In this document: one piece after another, positions 22,776 to 34,400 of the stretch | Numbering within the stretch: position 1 is the first letter of the stretch | How the letters are laid out: each line of letters opens with the position of its first letter | DNA from: Trichosphaerium sp. ATCC 40318 | Taxonomy: Eukaryota > Discosea > Flabellinia > Trichosidae | Length of the DNA stretch: 64,000 nucleotides | Assembly (NCBI GenBank): GCA_038496445.1 | Contig: JALMLS010000213.1 | Location: 248,001-312,000 of the forward strand | Reading direction: 5' to 3' | Notes under the pieces: model-generated | The model's database searches: none | Told to the model about the DNA's origin: nothing | Seen by the model: only the letters and a program-made list of their open reading frames with translations | Made by a program: the position numbers and the translations under genes

Positions 22776-25192
22776 TTAGAAAAGTACAGTTGCTGGGCTC
22801 ATTACGTTATATGACATAATGCCATCTTGAGGAGGTGATCCATCACCCAGTAGTGGACTAGTAGCTTTGACAGGAATATCAATACGTACATCACGTGCAT
22901 GGTATCTTATGGTAGCAACGAGAGTATCTAAGGACAAATCCCACCAGTAGGGTATAATGACCAATGTGACACCTATAAGCAATTTAACATAACTAAAAAT
23001 AAAATTGCTTACCAATGTCTCTACATAGTGCCGCCTTTTCGCTATCACGTGCTTTTTGTGGCCCTGTGAGTAATCCTCCATTGAATAGTTTGTCGTGGTA
23101 GTGTTGCTCTCCTAGAAAAGGTTGGTCAATCAAGGTCGAACAACACGCCCAAAAAAAAGATAAATAAAAAAATTGTTTAGTACCCTGATATTCCAGAGCG
23201 AGATTATGAGCTGGTACAAAAATATCTACAGTTACCATACGCCCATTTTCATTATTTATAGCTATAGGATGCTCTGTTTCAACAACACATCCATGAAAAA
23301 TTTGTTTAATCAAAGTAAACAGAAAAGTTTGCTTGGATTTTTTGGATGTATTAAAAAATTTAGGCCAAGACCAATCGTAGATAGGCTCAATATGAGTTAA
23401 AGCACTAGGAAAGTACTTTAGCATACTATGTCCACCCATTGCTTTTATCTGGTTTGACGAAACCATGTACCTAAGGTGGATCAGAGTGAGTTACAAAGGA
23501 AGATATAGTGTTCTTTTTGTTGTGGATGCTTCTAGTACTATGCTGAGCACGTGTGCTCTAGTTTTACTTTTTTTGCAAATAGTAATTTAAAATACCGCAA
23601 ATATGGCTTCGAGGGTAGAATATGATAGTAAACGAACATACCAATCTTCAGGATGACGAATATTTAACTGTCTTGATACTTTATTCAGAAATGATATTTG
23701 GTTCTTCTTTTTGTCCCAATACCCTATTTTATATTATATTAGAATCTACTTAACCTTGAACAAGTATAAAAAAATACCTCGTTCGAACTTAGGCGCCTTT
23801 GATCTGTCAACTCTGGACACGAAAAAAATGAGAAAAAAAAAGATCATAAAACATCAAAACGTGTCACACCGAAAAGATTCTTGTCTCCATGGGTGAAATG
23901 GATAGATCGAAGAAAGAGCGTCTGGCAAGCTACCATAACTAGAGTAGTACTATTAGTATAACAAAATACTGGCATACTTAATATTTCGTAAAGCGTACAA
24001 ACTGATTATCCTTGCGCCGTTTTCTTGAAGGTAAAACTTTCCATGTGTTATATCATACCAAGCATCGAGATGTTTTATCCCTAGCCTTTTAGCTATAGAA
24101 TCGATTGATCTCTGTAAGGCTTCTTCAAGATGTATAGCACTAACGTCAGGCTCAAGGTGCCATCCATATAACCGCTCAAGCATCCTCGGAAAAGACCTAT
24201 AACTAAGAATATTTAGATCACGTAAAACAAACTGAATAGTCATACTGCCTGAAGATTTTAGCTCCACCTCTCCCCGCGGTCTTTATATCTGATTCAGATA
24301 CTCTACCCCAATCTGACAAAGTCTTGACACCAAGTATTTTACTGACGTCATTCAATCTTGCTTTTTGATAATCAACTTCATTCCAACTTTTACTGTAATC
24401 TCGCCTACACCAACACGTTAGACTTCTCATAAAAAAAACAACTAACCTAGACCTTACCTAAACATACGTTTGTTCCAAGACACCTCAGGGTATATATTTT
24501 TAAGAGTAGTGAGCAGTGAGTTATTATAACTAACCTGAAATGAGTTTTAATTTTCTTTAAATAAAACAATACAAATCCAAAACTAAAACAGCACGAACTA
24601 TGCAAGAATGCCATTACCGCCAAGGCGTTTTATATCTTCTGGGCGTACAGAGTACCACCCGCGCATATCTTTTATATTCAGAAGATTTTCAATTTGTTTA
24701 AAGATATGTCGGTGATGTGACACTTCATCCCAAAATTTCTTTGGCGAGCGTCTGTAATTCTCATAAGTTTTTTGGATGGAATGTTTTTGTGACATACAAA
24801 AACCTCCATGGCTGCCATTGATGATTTGGATACGCTATTGAAAGCGATTGTGATACAGAGTTGCTGAATTTGTTACTGTTGTGGAGCTATCACAAAAAAA
24901 ACGGTTGATATTTTGCAAGCGTACTTTAACAGTGCGTTATTACCCCCAGCACGTATGATGGCGCTACGAGGTATCTCATACCACCCATCTAAGTGCCCTA
25001 CCCCTAAATTCTGAGCCACAGCATCAAACTGCTTGCGATATACTCCTAATTTCGCCTTTTGGCTCAGGTTGATTGCTACATAAAGTTTTACGTTATTTAT
25101 TTTCAAAAAAAGCTAACAACGTATAGAGGTGCTATTCTTATATAACGTGCGTAAAATACACCATATTAACAAGTACCTGAGTTAACTCGCAT
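22776..25192 (-). CDS. Tandem-repeat protein with C-terminal PD-(D/E)XK-like nuclease domain
   Basis: Proposed start MRVNSAINLSQKAKLG; the tempting ATG at 24795 falls inside an intron. About five units of roughly 75 residues follow. Each unit has a W or F, then N/H-x-x-F, L-x-I-x4-W-Y-x-V/I, GG-x-x-L-L, then a second half with NNSL-x-x-x-L-x-x-I-YP-x-x-x-W-x-x-x-F. Examples are NIKDMRGWYSVRPEDIKRLG, SVSQSLSIAYPNHQWQPWRF and RHPEDWYMVSSNQIKAMGGH. The last unit runs into VETEHPI, MVTVDIFVPAHNLALEYQGE, QHYHDKL, RDSEKAALCRDIG and VTLVIIPYWWD. This looks like a Vsr/DUF559-type restriction-endonuclease fold (D in VDIF, E-x-Q in LEYQG). Similar repeat-nuclease proteins occur, from memory, in arbuscular mycorrhizal fungi and some protists. 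The function is unknown. Introns cut each repeat after GG-LL and after the final W-F. Confidence 0.7.
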
Positions 25193-25284
25193 TAAAAAGC
25201 GTAATTTCTCGTTTTCTCCCTCATGTGCACTTGCCTACGCAGTGCAAACCAGCCACCGTAATCTAAAGAACAAACACACAAAAA

Positions 25285-27490
25285 ATGTTTAAGTGTAAAT
25301 GCCACAACCAACAACTTAACAAGCGAACAGACCATCGCCAGTGGTCAAGACTCAAAAGGTAATTTGATTTTCTTACTTTCTACATCTATTCTCTATGCAC
25401 TAAATACAGTAAATAGTAATTCGTGAACAGGTAGCACTTTAATTTAATCCGACATTTTGTTTATGCAATGTCCTTACCGAAATCAGTCTGTAGCTATCCT
25501 AGACGAAGTTTGAGACTTGGAGAAAAGTGGCATCATACAAAGAAAGTCATTGCTGTAATGTGAAAAGAGTAGGCATGCAACTGTTTGAAGAAATGGTCAT
25601 GACACCTTGCGCCATTTTCAGACTTCAGAATTTGTTGAAATTATACGAAATTTCTGAAAACATAAACGCACCATCACAGTTACTCAAACACCACTTCGTT
25701 ATCACAAATATCATTTTATCAAACATGAACACACAAACATCTGTAAGCAGCAATAGCTCTTCAATTCATGCACGGTTCATCTCAAAGTCAAGCCTTCAAG
25801 CCAAACTAACCAAAGCTAAACGTACGACGCATATTAAAGGCTTGTTCTACAATATTGGGAACTAACAACGTTTTCTCAGTTTTCAAGGGAATGGACGGTA
25901 ATGACTGGTGCGAACTGAACCCAGTTACACATACAACAACAAAAAGCAGCGAAGGCGCGCCACTACCACCAGGTAAATTTTCACAAATTCTGTTTTTAAT
26001 CGGTAATTGCTTTCAAAATGCCTTCTAACGCATTTAATAGAGGTAGAAAACTTCAACAAGCTCATGGCAACACTTAGCGGCTTCGAGTAGATCAAAACAA
26101 TTTTTCAAACCTCCTTCTCTGTCACAAACTTGTAAACATACTCCACACTTGTAAATACTTGTACATAAACCCCCACAGGAATACACGAGATTCTTATGTA
26201 CCAGCTCTCAAAAACTAAGTTCCCTAAAAAACAAAATATGGCGTCACGCCTTGCGAGGTTGTGAAGGATCTAAAGAGAGCTGAACACATCTTTGACGAGT
26301 ATTGTATACTGGATAGTCTATTACGTATGGTAGGTTGGCAACACATCTAGCGAAATGGCTATTGCTTGTATTGACACCAAACAAACCTTAGATAACCTCA
26401 AGTTGGATGCTAGCCTTGTAGAGGCGTTGAATACTACACGTGCCTTGCTCGAGATTAGAACTTGTTGCTATAACTCATCCTCAGGTAGGAAGGATAGCAC
26501 AAGCGTCAATATGCCTTATAAACTTGATCGCGAGTCTAGCGTTGCACGAACCAAATCCTTCGTATACATGTCACCAAGTGATGTATAATTTAGCTATCAT
26601 AGCATACGAAAAGACACATCAACGTTAGTTCTGTTAATTGGTTCGAACCTTTATTTTTTACAAGTTATTGAAAGGTTGCAGTAAGTTAAACTTAGTCAGT
26701 TTTTTTTGGGTTTCGTCTATATCTTCTAACTGTACGTGAGACAGCATCCATAGCGAACCAGTATTGAGTGCTACACTTTCTAATACAGTTTTGCTGTTGA
26801 AGTGTAAGATGCGGTTCCAATGGGTCTAAAAAACCTAGTTGAAGCTTAACTGTGCGTGTATTGGTTTATTTAGCGACAATTAACGTACCCTTCTTGATAC
26901 ATTTATAAGCACAGCTATGCCATGTTATTGAGCGTAATAAAAGCGTATAACGTACGTATTAGTAGCGCCGGTTATAGTATCGTTTAAAGAGTAGTTAAGC
27001 GCCACATGGGTCAGTTGCGCATCTATGTCAGGCGCTTCCTCCATTCAATAGCGTACTGAGAAACATAAAGCTTTTACAAGTCAGTCTTCGTCAATTACTT
27101 GTTTCACGCACCTAAGAATGAATTACCTATCACTACCGCTCCTGAATTTGCATTTACACCCTTTATGCCAAGAGGAAATCAAGGAGTATCTCTCTTGCGA
27201 GCAAGAGTCCTCTATATTTGCAAAGTACACTCCCGCGAACGTGAACTCACGCTTACAAAGCCATTTAGGATAATTGGCGAATGCCATCACAAAAGGATAA
27301 CGCTACATAATTGTATGGCTGCTGAGGTGCGTTAACTACGCTCACAGAGTGGTAAAGTAGCTACGTATTAACAAAATGCCATTCAGAAACGATTTTTACG
27401 CAGACGTGAGCAAAGTGAACCATACCTTGGTAACCCGCTCTCAAGGCCATTTGAAGGTGTATTTGAACCAGAAGAAGATTTGACAGACCA
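25285..27490 (+). pseudogene. Decayed coding fragments, possibly a mobile-element remnant
   Basis: Several stretches look coding but do not join into one frame. They are MFKCKCHNQQLNKRTDHRQW at 25285, FETWRKVASYKESHCC onward to 25865, MDGNDWCELNPVTHT near 25890, and TPCEVVKDLKRAEHIFDEYC at 26250. Further on are ITHPQVGRIAQASICLINLI near 26470 and REQSEPYLGNPLSRPFEGVF near 27400. Frames break between them with short or poor splice options. The Cys-x-Cys/His start is vaguely like the N-terminus of some fungal transposases; that is only a hint. It could also be one or two living genes whose introns I failed to place. Confidence 0.3.
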
Positions 27491-27599
27491 AATTCTTCAA
27501 AACCAATAGAAACACAACCTGACACGCTTCACAGACAACAAAAACCATGCATCTCGCTCACAAATTAACGAGATTCTTAGTTAAACTTATGTACATTGT

Positions 27600-28873
27600 T
27601 TATAGTTCTACACATTTTGTAGAGTTCTCCAAAAAAACTTTATCTAACCTCCACCGTCCGTTGTGCGTATGCACATTTAAAACCAAGTGTGTATTTGGAT
27701 CCTTACCATCTACAAGAAGCATTTTCCATTCCATTTCGCCCACGAACTAAGCAAACAAAGTCAAAACAAAAGAACGGAAAAATAGACAACAAAACTTTTT
27801 CAAGAAAAGAAAAAAAGAAAAAAGCTCCAACTGTTTTTTTCTCGGCCTTCAGCCTTCTGTTTGTTATGAATAAACATTGTAGTAGTTCTTCGATTACCCC
27901 ACGAGGGTATAAAGAATATTGCAGTTCATCAGGAGAGCATTATTACGAGTTTGGTCGCGTTTTTTTGAAAGAAATTAAAAAAAAAATGTACCTCAACTAG
28001 ACGGAAAGTGAAAGGGTTGTATTCCCACCAATTATTCATTTCTGCTGTTGTACAAAATGTCAAGTAGTTCCATTTTTCTTTAGGTGTTTGTAAAATCTTG
28101 TTAGAGAGCTCGATAGGGCCGAATTCATCCATCAAGTAAGTATCTCTGATTGCTTTTTCAAAAGGCTCCATACCTATCAGAAGGTAAGGAAAACGAGCCA
28201 ATTTAGCGTAAAGTAACATTTGAATAGCCGTTTAGTGAAAAGAACGCTTTTCAGCAACGGCATGTTTTGTTCAAACTTGTACAGCTTTAAAACGCACCAA
28301 AAGTGACCCAAATGTGAGAAGCATTGTTAGGATAGTTCAGTATACCATGATTAAACCAAGCAAATGTACCATCGTATGCAAGTTTAGCCACAACTGCAAT
28401 ACTGACTGCAATCATACAAGCTACGAATGGAGAGTATACTAGAGAGATTATTAGCTGTTTGCTTTTAAATCACGTAAAGTTTTTGTTTTTTAGTTATCTT
28501 AAATACGAATGAACGCTAACGTACTTCGCGTGGCTGTGCCAAACTTTTCATCCTCTTCATTTTGCCATGACGAGAAATTGTACATAAACTCCTCATACGA
28601 TGGTAATTTCTTCTTCTTTGTACCATATTGACGCTCATACTCTATTTTGTCTTTCTCCGCTTGCTCGCGTTTTCTTTTTTGTATATTGTCCGCTACAGTA
28701 CTCTTTTGAGAAGTCTCCTTAGCCGCTTTCGCTCTTTTAGCTGCAGGTGACACCCATACAGGTTTTCTCGGATTCTTTGAGCGCATGGCGCCTTGAACCG
28801 CTAACAACCGTCCAATCATCACAACCAAGCGCACATTAACTTTAATCCGGTCGTAACAGTTCAGCATCGACAA
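27600..28873 (-). CDS. COA1-like mitochondrial assembly protein with N-terminal extension
   Basis: The N-terminus is basic (MLNCYDRIKVNVRLVVMIGR), compatible with a mitochondrial presequence, and continues through a Lys/Glu-rich segment. A membrane helix follows: YSPFVACMIAVSIAVVAKLA. The rest reads MEPFEKAIRDTYLMDEFGPI, a Trp-rich stretch, MEWKMLLVDGKDPNTHLVLN and a last part NGRWRLDKVFLENSTK. The order, one N-terminal helix then LG/FGP and a final RWxLDxVFLE, matches COA1, which helps early assembly of cytochrome oxidase (and complex I in animals) at the inner membrane. The basic N-terminal extension of about 125 residues is longer than usual. The start is uncertain because several Met codons lie in frame. 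Confidence 0.6.
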
Positions 28874-29241
28874 ATTAATGCGGGCTTCACCAACATTGTG
28901 TCTAACCCACTAGGTTACTAAACCTAGAAAAAACAGCGCTGGCAACGCTTGTCATAGAACACAGTAATCTGTTGCAACTTTGCGGAGAATGCTGAACGCT
29001 TTCAGCCTTGCCTTTAATAACCACAAAGGCTTTATCAAGACACTCACACTACTTTAGCAGCGTTCATTTATTTTCTTCCTAGTTGACACATTTTACAATG
29101 TGTTAGTAGTTTCAATAAGTACCGAGTACATATTTATGTGGTACCATATTACAAAAGGTCTAGCATTGAGCAACACGTGCTTTTGAACCGATCAACTTTT
29201 TTTTTTGAGTTTTTTGTTCACATTGGTGTTATCACACGTCG
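28874..29241. other. Intergenic region
   Basis: About 370 bases upstream of the COA1-like gene. It contains an AACACGTGCT site near 29175. No exon seen. Confidence 0.45.
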
Positions 29242-29525
29242 TTAATCTCCAGACTCGATCGTCTTCTTGAGGATTGTAGATGCTAACATAGCGAATGCTT
29301 CTTCAGCTTGAAGCAAAAACAACATTAACAAGGAGGACAAAAAGAGTAGTAGCAATAAGTACCATTCTTTGATTCTTTCGATGTCTCAATAAACAATAAC
29401 TTGTGTTCATGTGCAAACATCTAAATTAAACGTCTTCATAACTCCCTCTACTTATTTCAGTTATGTTTACACGTACCCAAGTGGGTGTTGTATCATCTTA
29501 ACGGTTAAGAGCTATTCTAAGAAAC
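29242..29525 (-). pseudogene. Partial duplicate of the Rab gene 3' exons
   Basis: Reads almost the same as the last exons of the Rab gene about 460 bases to the right. Both contain FAHEHKL followed by SKESKNG, an intron-like stretch, and EEAFA-x-L/I-AS-x-IL. Even the intron sequence and the upstream CGTCTTCATAA are shared, so this is a DNA duplication, not a retrocopy. It has no G1-G4 motifs and diverges soon after the duplicated exons. Confidence 0.75.
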
Positions 29526-29701
29526 TCGTGCAATTTGGACGGATTTTAATATTGTGTAACCAAACATAGATGAACAAGCAGTGTTAAGTTGGTAATCAGA
29601 CTACTATTGATGTGTTTTGTTAGATAATAGATGAAGTAAAGGTACTAAAAGGATGAGTTTATTTGTTGTGAGTCAGGTCTGAAATTTTAGTTATCATGTT
29701 G

Positions 29702-30460
29702 TTAATCGACAGGCTCTATATTCTTGAGGATCATAGATGCTATCTTAGTGAACGCTTCTTCAACTTCAAGTAAAAACAACATTAACAAAACAAGCAAAAA
29801 GAGTGTAGCAGGCAATAACTTTACCATTCTTTGATTCTTTGGATGATATCTCAATATACGGCAACTTGTGTTCATGTGCAAACATCTAAATTAAACGTCT
29901 TCATAAACGCACTCCTTTGTTCTGTTTGGTCTATACGTACCCCGGCAGTATATACATCAATCTCACGGTTAAGAGCTAGATCAGTCTTAGAGCCCACAAG
30001 TAATATTGGGGTGTCTTCAGGCATATATCTTTCCACTTCTTTAAGCCACTTTGTAGTGCTATTGAAAGTGTCTCGTTTGGTGGTATCGTACAAAACCATG
30101 ACGCCACTTACACCTCTACAACAATACTGATACACTCCTCCTATGACTTTCGTCACACCAGGAGAGTCCCAAACTTGAAATTTAACTTTTTGGTTTCCAA
30201 TTTCAATAACCTTGACCTTCTAAGCACGTGGTGAGTCCACATAAGAAGATGCGAATTTTGGTGAAGTAATCGCATGGAAGCAAAATAAAGGTGCATATTT
30301 AGGTGAATGTGTACATACAAAGTCAACACCAATGGTGCTTATGAAAGATTCAGTAAAATAATCATCAGCAAATCTAAGTATCAAACTACTCTTTCCAACA
30401 CCAGCATCTCCAAGAACGACTATTTTAAATAAATAATCACTATCAACCGCATTAGAAAGT
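29702..30460 (-). CDS. Divergent Rab-family small GTPase
   Basis: The first visible exon reads [20 protein letters not shown] with Rab-like [11 protein letters not shown]. After an intron come [37 protein letters not shown] and [16 protein letters not shown], then [14 protein letters not shown] and a final helix. The overall pattern is close to Rab1/Rab8-type membrane-traffic GTPases. Three changes stand out. The switch II DTAGQE is DSPGVT, so the catalytic Gln is gone; NKxD is SKTD; and the protein ends NIEPVD with no C-terminal cysteines for prenylation. The first exon with the start codon was not found; the open frame begins after a splice acceptor near 30460. It may be a soluble or GTP-locked Rab-like protein, or a gene in decay. 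Confidence 0.7.
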
Positions 30461-30679
30461 AAGAACTACTTGACTATTGTACTAATCGCGTTTGGCTGCT
30501 GACTTAGGGCTTGCAGTAACTGCGCACGTGGCAGCTAAGGATTGTCAAAACCAATGTATACTCCATAGGTTATTTTCCTACCTCTGTGTAGTTTGTTTTT
30601 ACTGCTACCATTACCCATTTGATCAGTGAAGAGTTGGATTGAAGGTTGACTTGTAAAAGACCTAATTGTGAAAAAAAGG

Positions 30680-31255
30680 TCAATTGGATTACATTCAGGT
30701 TCAAAACTTAGATACGACACACTATATTTTCATTACTTGCTGGTTCTCAGCAACAAAAACACTATGACAAATCCAGAATCACTAATGATGACTTGAAAGT
30801 AATTCTGCTGCCAGTGTTCATAAAATTGACCTTACAAACACTTACATATCAGATGAGGCTGTGAAGGATCTTAAAGGAGTTCATACCATTAATCTTGATG
30901 GAACTGGAATAACTGATGAAGGTATACAAGGGCTTGTTGGTGTTCACACAATTGAATTGCGTCACCTATGTAACAGACAATGGAATCAAAGAACTCAAAG
31001 GTGTACATACCATTGACTTGCGTTGCACTTCAGTGACAGATGAGGGACTAAAAGCACTCAAAGGTGTTCATACAATTGACTTATATGGAACTAGTGTAAC
31101 AGATGAGTATTAAAGCGCTTAAAGGAGTACATACTATTGACGTGACATTAACTTCAATAACAGATGAATCTATTGAGGTACTCAAAGATGCGAGAATAGT
31201 TTATCTAGATGAAAGTTCATTCACACTGGAGGCGTTAGAAATACTCAAATTGTAA
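30680..31255 (+). pseudogene. Truncated, frameshifted copy of the LRR gene at 50 kb
   Basis: From about 30680 the sequence tracks the coding strand of the LRR gene at 50076-51176, starting within its middle and continuing through six or more GVHTIDL repeats. Small deletions and an insertion break the frame (for example near 30790, 30955 and 31105). At its 3' end it keeps an open ending, ARIVYLDESSFTLEALEILK followed by Leu and stop, which the other copy has lost. Confidence 0.85.
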
Positions 31256-31466
31256 AATGTTGATGTACACATATAAATCCTTTGGCATTGTTGATGTGGG
31301 TTTATGCTCGATGCACACCCACCAATTCTTTTGCATATTTCATACAAAAATGTGTTTATTTTTTTTGAACACGTGTTAGATGTCAAAGAGTCACAATAAT
31401 AAAAAAATCACAAATAAGTTCTTCTTTTGCCCTTTTCTCTTTTCTTGTTTAATTTGCAGTTCTACT

Positions 31467-34400
31467 TTAACTTTCATCTTTGGCTTTCCTTGTAGCATAA
31501 GATCGCATCTTTTTAAGTAAGTCTTCCATATATGGCTTATTTTCAAGCTGTTCTGGCGTAGCATCAGTCTTTTTTGATAAATGTTCAATTTTCCATTTAA
31601 GATAAGATCGTGTTGCTTTCAAAACTGTTCCACCGACTTTCTTCTCCTTTCCAAGTAGATAAAACTTATCTATAAACGCTACAGCCTTTGGAGATAATTT
31701 TATATATGCCAATGCAGAGTTTACAAGAAGAAGACAAGCATGAGCCAGTTTTTTCTGAACCTGGAAAAAAGAATAAGGATGTAAACCTTCAGTGCTTTCT
31801 TATTCACTTTTGTTTATCCAGAACACTAAAAACGAAATCGCAGAATGATTATACTTATGTATAAAGTATTCTAAGATTGTATTTTACAAGACACGTGGTA
31901 CTTGTTCCTGTTTTTTGGTCCAAAAATTATCTTTCAAAATAAAAACACTGTTGACGTACAAGCGTGTCTGGGTAGTCCGCCAAAGCTTCTACTTCTGTCT
32001 GAATGAGTTTAAGTGTTTCTTCTATCATATCAGAAAGATCTGCATTAAACTCTTCAGTTCCATAGTACAAGACATCGTTTGCATCGACTTTTGGAAAATG
32101 GTATGGAAGTGTCTCCTAAATATACACGTAAGAAGATGCCTCGCTTCAAGAAAAACCTATATTTCTAACCTGTGCGGCAGCAGCTAGTAGGGTAAGAATA
32201 GATACATAACACTCGAATTTAACAGCATTCGGATGATCCCTAAAAGAGCGGGTTAGAGTCTTTTTGCCTTCTTTGTTTTTTTCAACAATTAGTTTACAAC
32301 ACTTCATACCATTGTAAGTCTGATACTACTTTAAGTAAACCCTTCAGTAGATAGAATGGTCCGTATTCTGGATGTCCAGGTACAGCAATAAGTAATGCAC
32401 CAAATTGCCTGGTAAAGAATAAGTGAGAAAACCAAAAAAAAAGTCGGTTGACAATTGGTACTGAAAAAAGGGCGACTCACCTAACAATACCAATAGCACG
32501 CTCTTCAACTGAACCACCACCGGTCTTCTTGGCTGCAGGTACTTCCTATTGAGAAAAAAAAATTAAAAATAAAAACACGTGTTTTTCGTGCTGATAAAAA
32601 AATAATCACGTGACTAATTATTTAACTACATAAAAACAAAACGCACCTGTATGAGAGTAATTGCGCCTTTAATGAGCGAGTCAGCTTGTGGAAGAGATTG
32701 ATTCAATAGTGCCATCTTAGATTAAAAAAAATAAGAAGAAGAAAGTCAACAAGACATGTCTCTCATACAAAGACATGAATTAGACAAAAAAGCGTACTTG
32801 GGCTGATAGATTATATAAATGTAACCTCAAGAATATATCCTCCATTGAAGGAATTGTAATAAAACAAAATGAGATAACCGCCTAAGAAAGAAATAAATTA
32901 TTTCAAACTGCAGAAAAAAAAATTGAAAAAAGTTGTTTTCGTACTCTGACGAATGCTGATGTTTTACTATTGTGTTTGCCGTTTACAAGTTTATGTGTAC
33001 GCCCAGCAATATCACATGCGCCCTTGAATATGATTAGCTGGTGGTGAAGTTTCAAAAAAGAAAAAAAAAATCACATTATCTAGAAAACTTACGAGTACAA
33101 GGTGACCTTTAACTGCATCCAGATTTGCAAAAGCACGTCTACATTCAACGTAAAAGTTTAGTCTCTTATCTAAGTTATCACTGAAAGACATCTAGATATC
33201 GTTAATGCTTCATTTGAGTCATAACAATCAACATACCCTATCAATAAAACGGTTGATAAGTCCAGAAATTTGTCGCACTTCATCATCAAAAGAAAGAGCG
33301 CTAACACTATCATGTGCTGTCTTGGCTACAGTAAACATTGTACTGATGATAATAGGATCAGTAACAACGCCTTGGTGCCTAGAAAAATATCAACTTGTTG
33401 ATATTTTGAACAATACAAGAAAACCGTCAGGATAAGTTTTCAACTAAAAAAATAGAATAACCTAAAGTAGGTTTCAAATTCTCCCTTCTTTTTCCCTGCA
33501 CAATGAAAAATACCATTTTTATCAGAGCAGAATAACACATAAGGTACTTTTGTGGGGCGGATGAAAGAAAATAGTAGAATTTGAACGAGTGCGAATAGGG
33601 ATTGTAAAAAAAAGGAAAAAAAAGGAAAAAAAGTAAAAACATTCATGGATTTCTTGTGTACCTAGAAAAGCTACGAAGAATAGATTTACTAACTTCAACT
33701 TCTGTTTCACCTCTGAATATATCCATAAATGGTAAAAAGTTATCCTACATAATATTAGAGGCGTCATTGACGAAATTCAGTGAAATTCAGCCAAAAAACT
33801 GCCACACAAGCTTACCATTGCAAAAACATCACCAAAATCCTCGTAGTTACCCAAAACTTTCTGCATAATACTTTGTAATTGTGGTTGATAATCTAAATAC
33901 TTTCTATCAACTTGAACATGCTTTATAATATCACCCAACAACATATTCGTCTCTGTTCTCTAAAAACGAAAAAAAAAACACATTAAAACTATTGCTCTTC
34001 GAACTCATTTTGTTGACTTACTGTGCAATGCTTTACTGGGTATTCAATGTACACCTCAGCAACTCTAACAAATTTTTCAGTATCATCTTCAAGAATAACA
34101 TCACTCCATATCTCTTTAAGGATGGAAGTCCGGTCAGCCTAAAAAAAAAAAGAAAGCATTAGACTACCTTCGATTTTTGTTGTTCAAACATGTTTCAGCT
34201 TAAAGGGGCGGTACTTGGTCGCCATGCAAGCTTCTACAGCATGCTAGGAGTGAAGGTATCACCATGCTAGCAAGCATTGAAGTCTATATACACAACAAAG
34301 AAGTCCGTTGGTTGCAAATTGTATTCCTGTTCCTACTTACTTTTGGTGGTACTGCCAAAACTAGTGTTATGCCAAGAGTACGATATAGCTCCATCTAAAG

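Noticed and set aside
24598-24795. ATG (MSQKHSIQKTYENYRR) as start of the nuclease gene
   Set aside because: The ATG lies in an intron whose flanks join WQPWRF to RSPKKFWDEV in frame, and another full repeat lies upstream.
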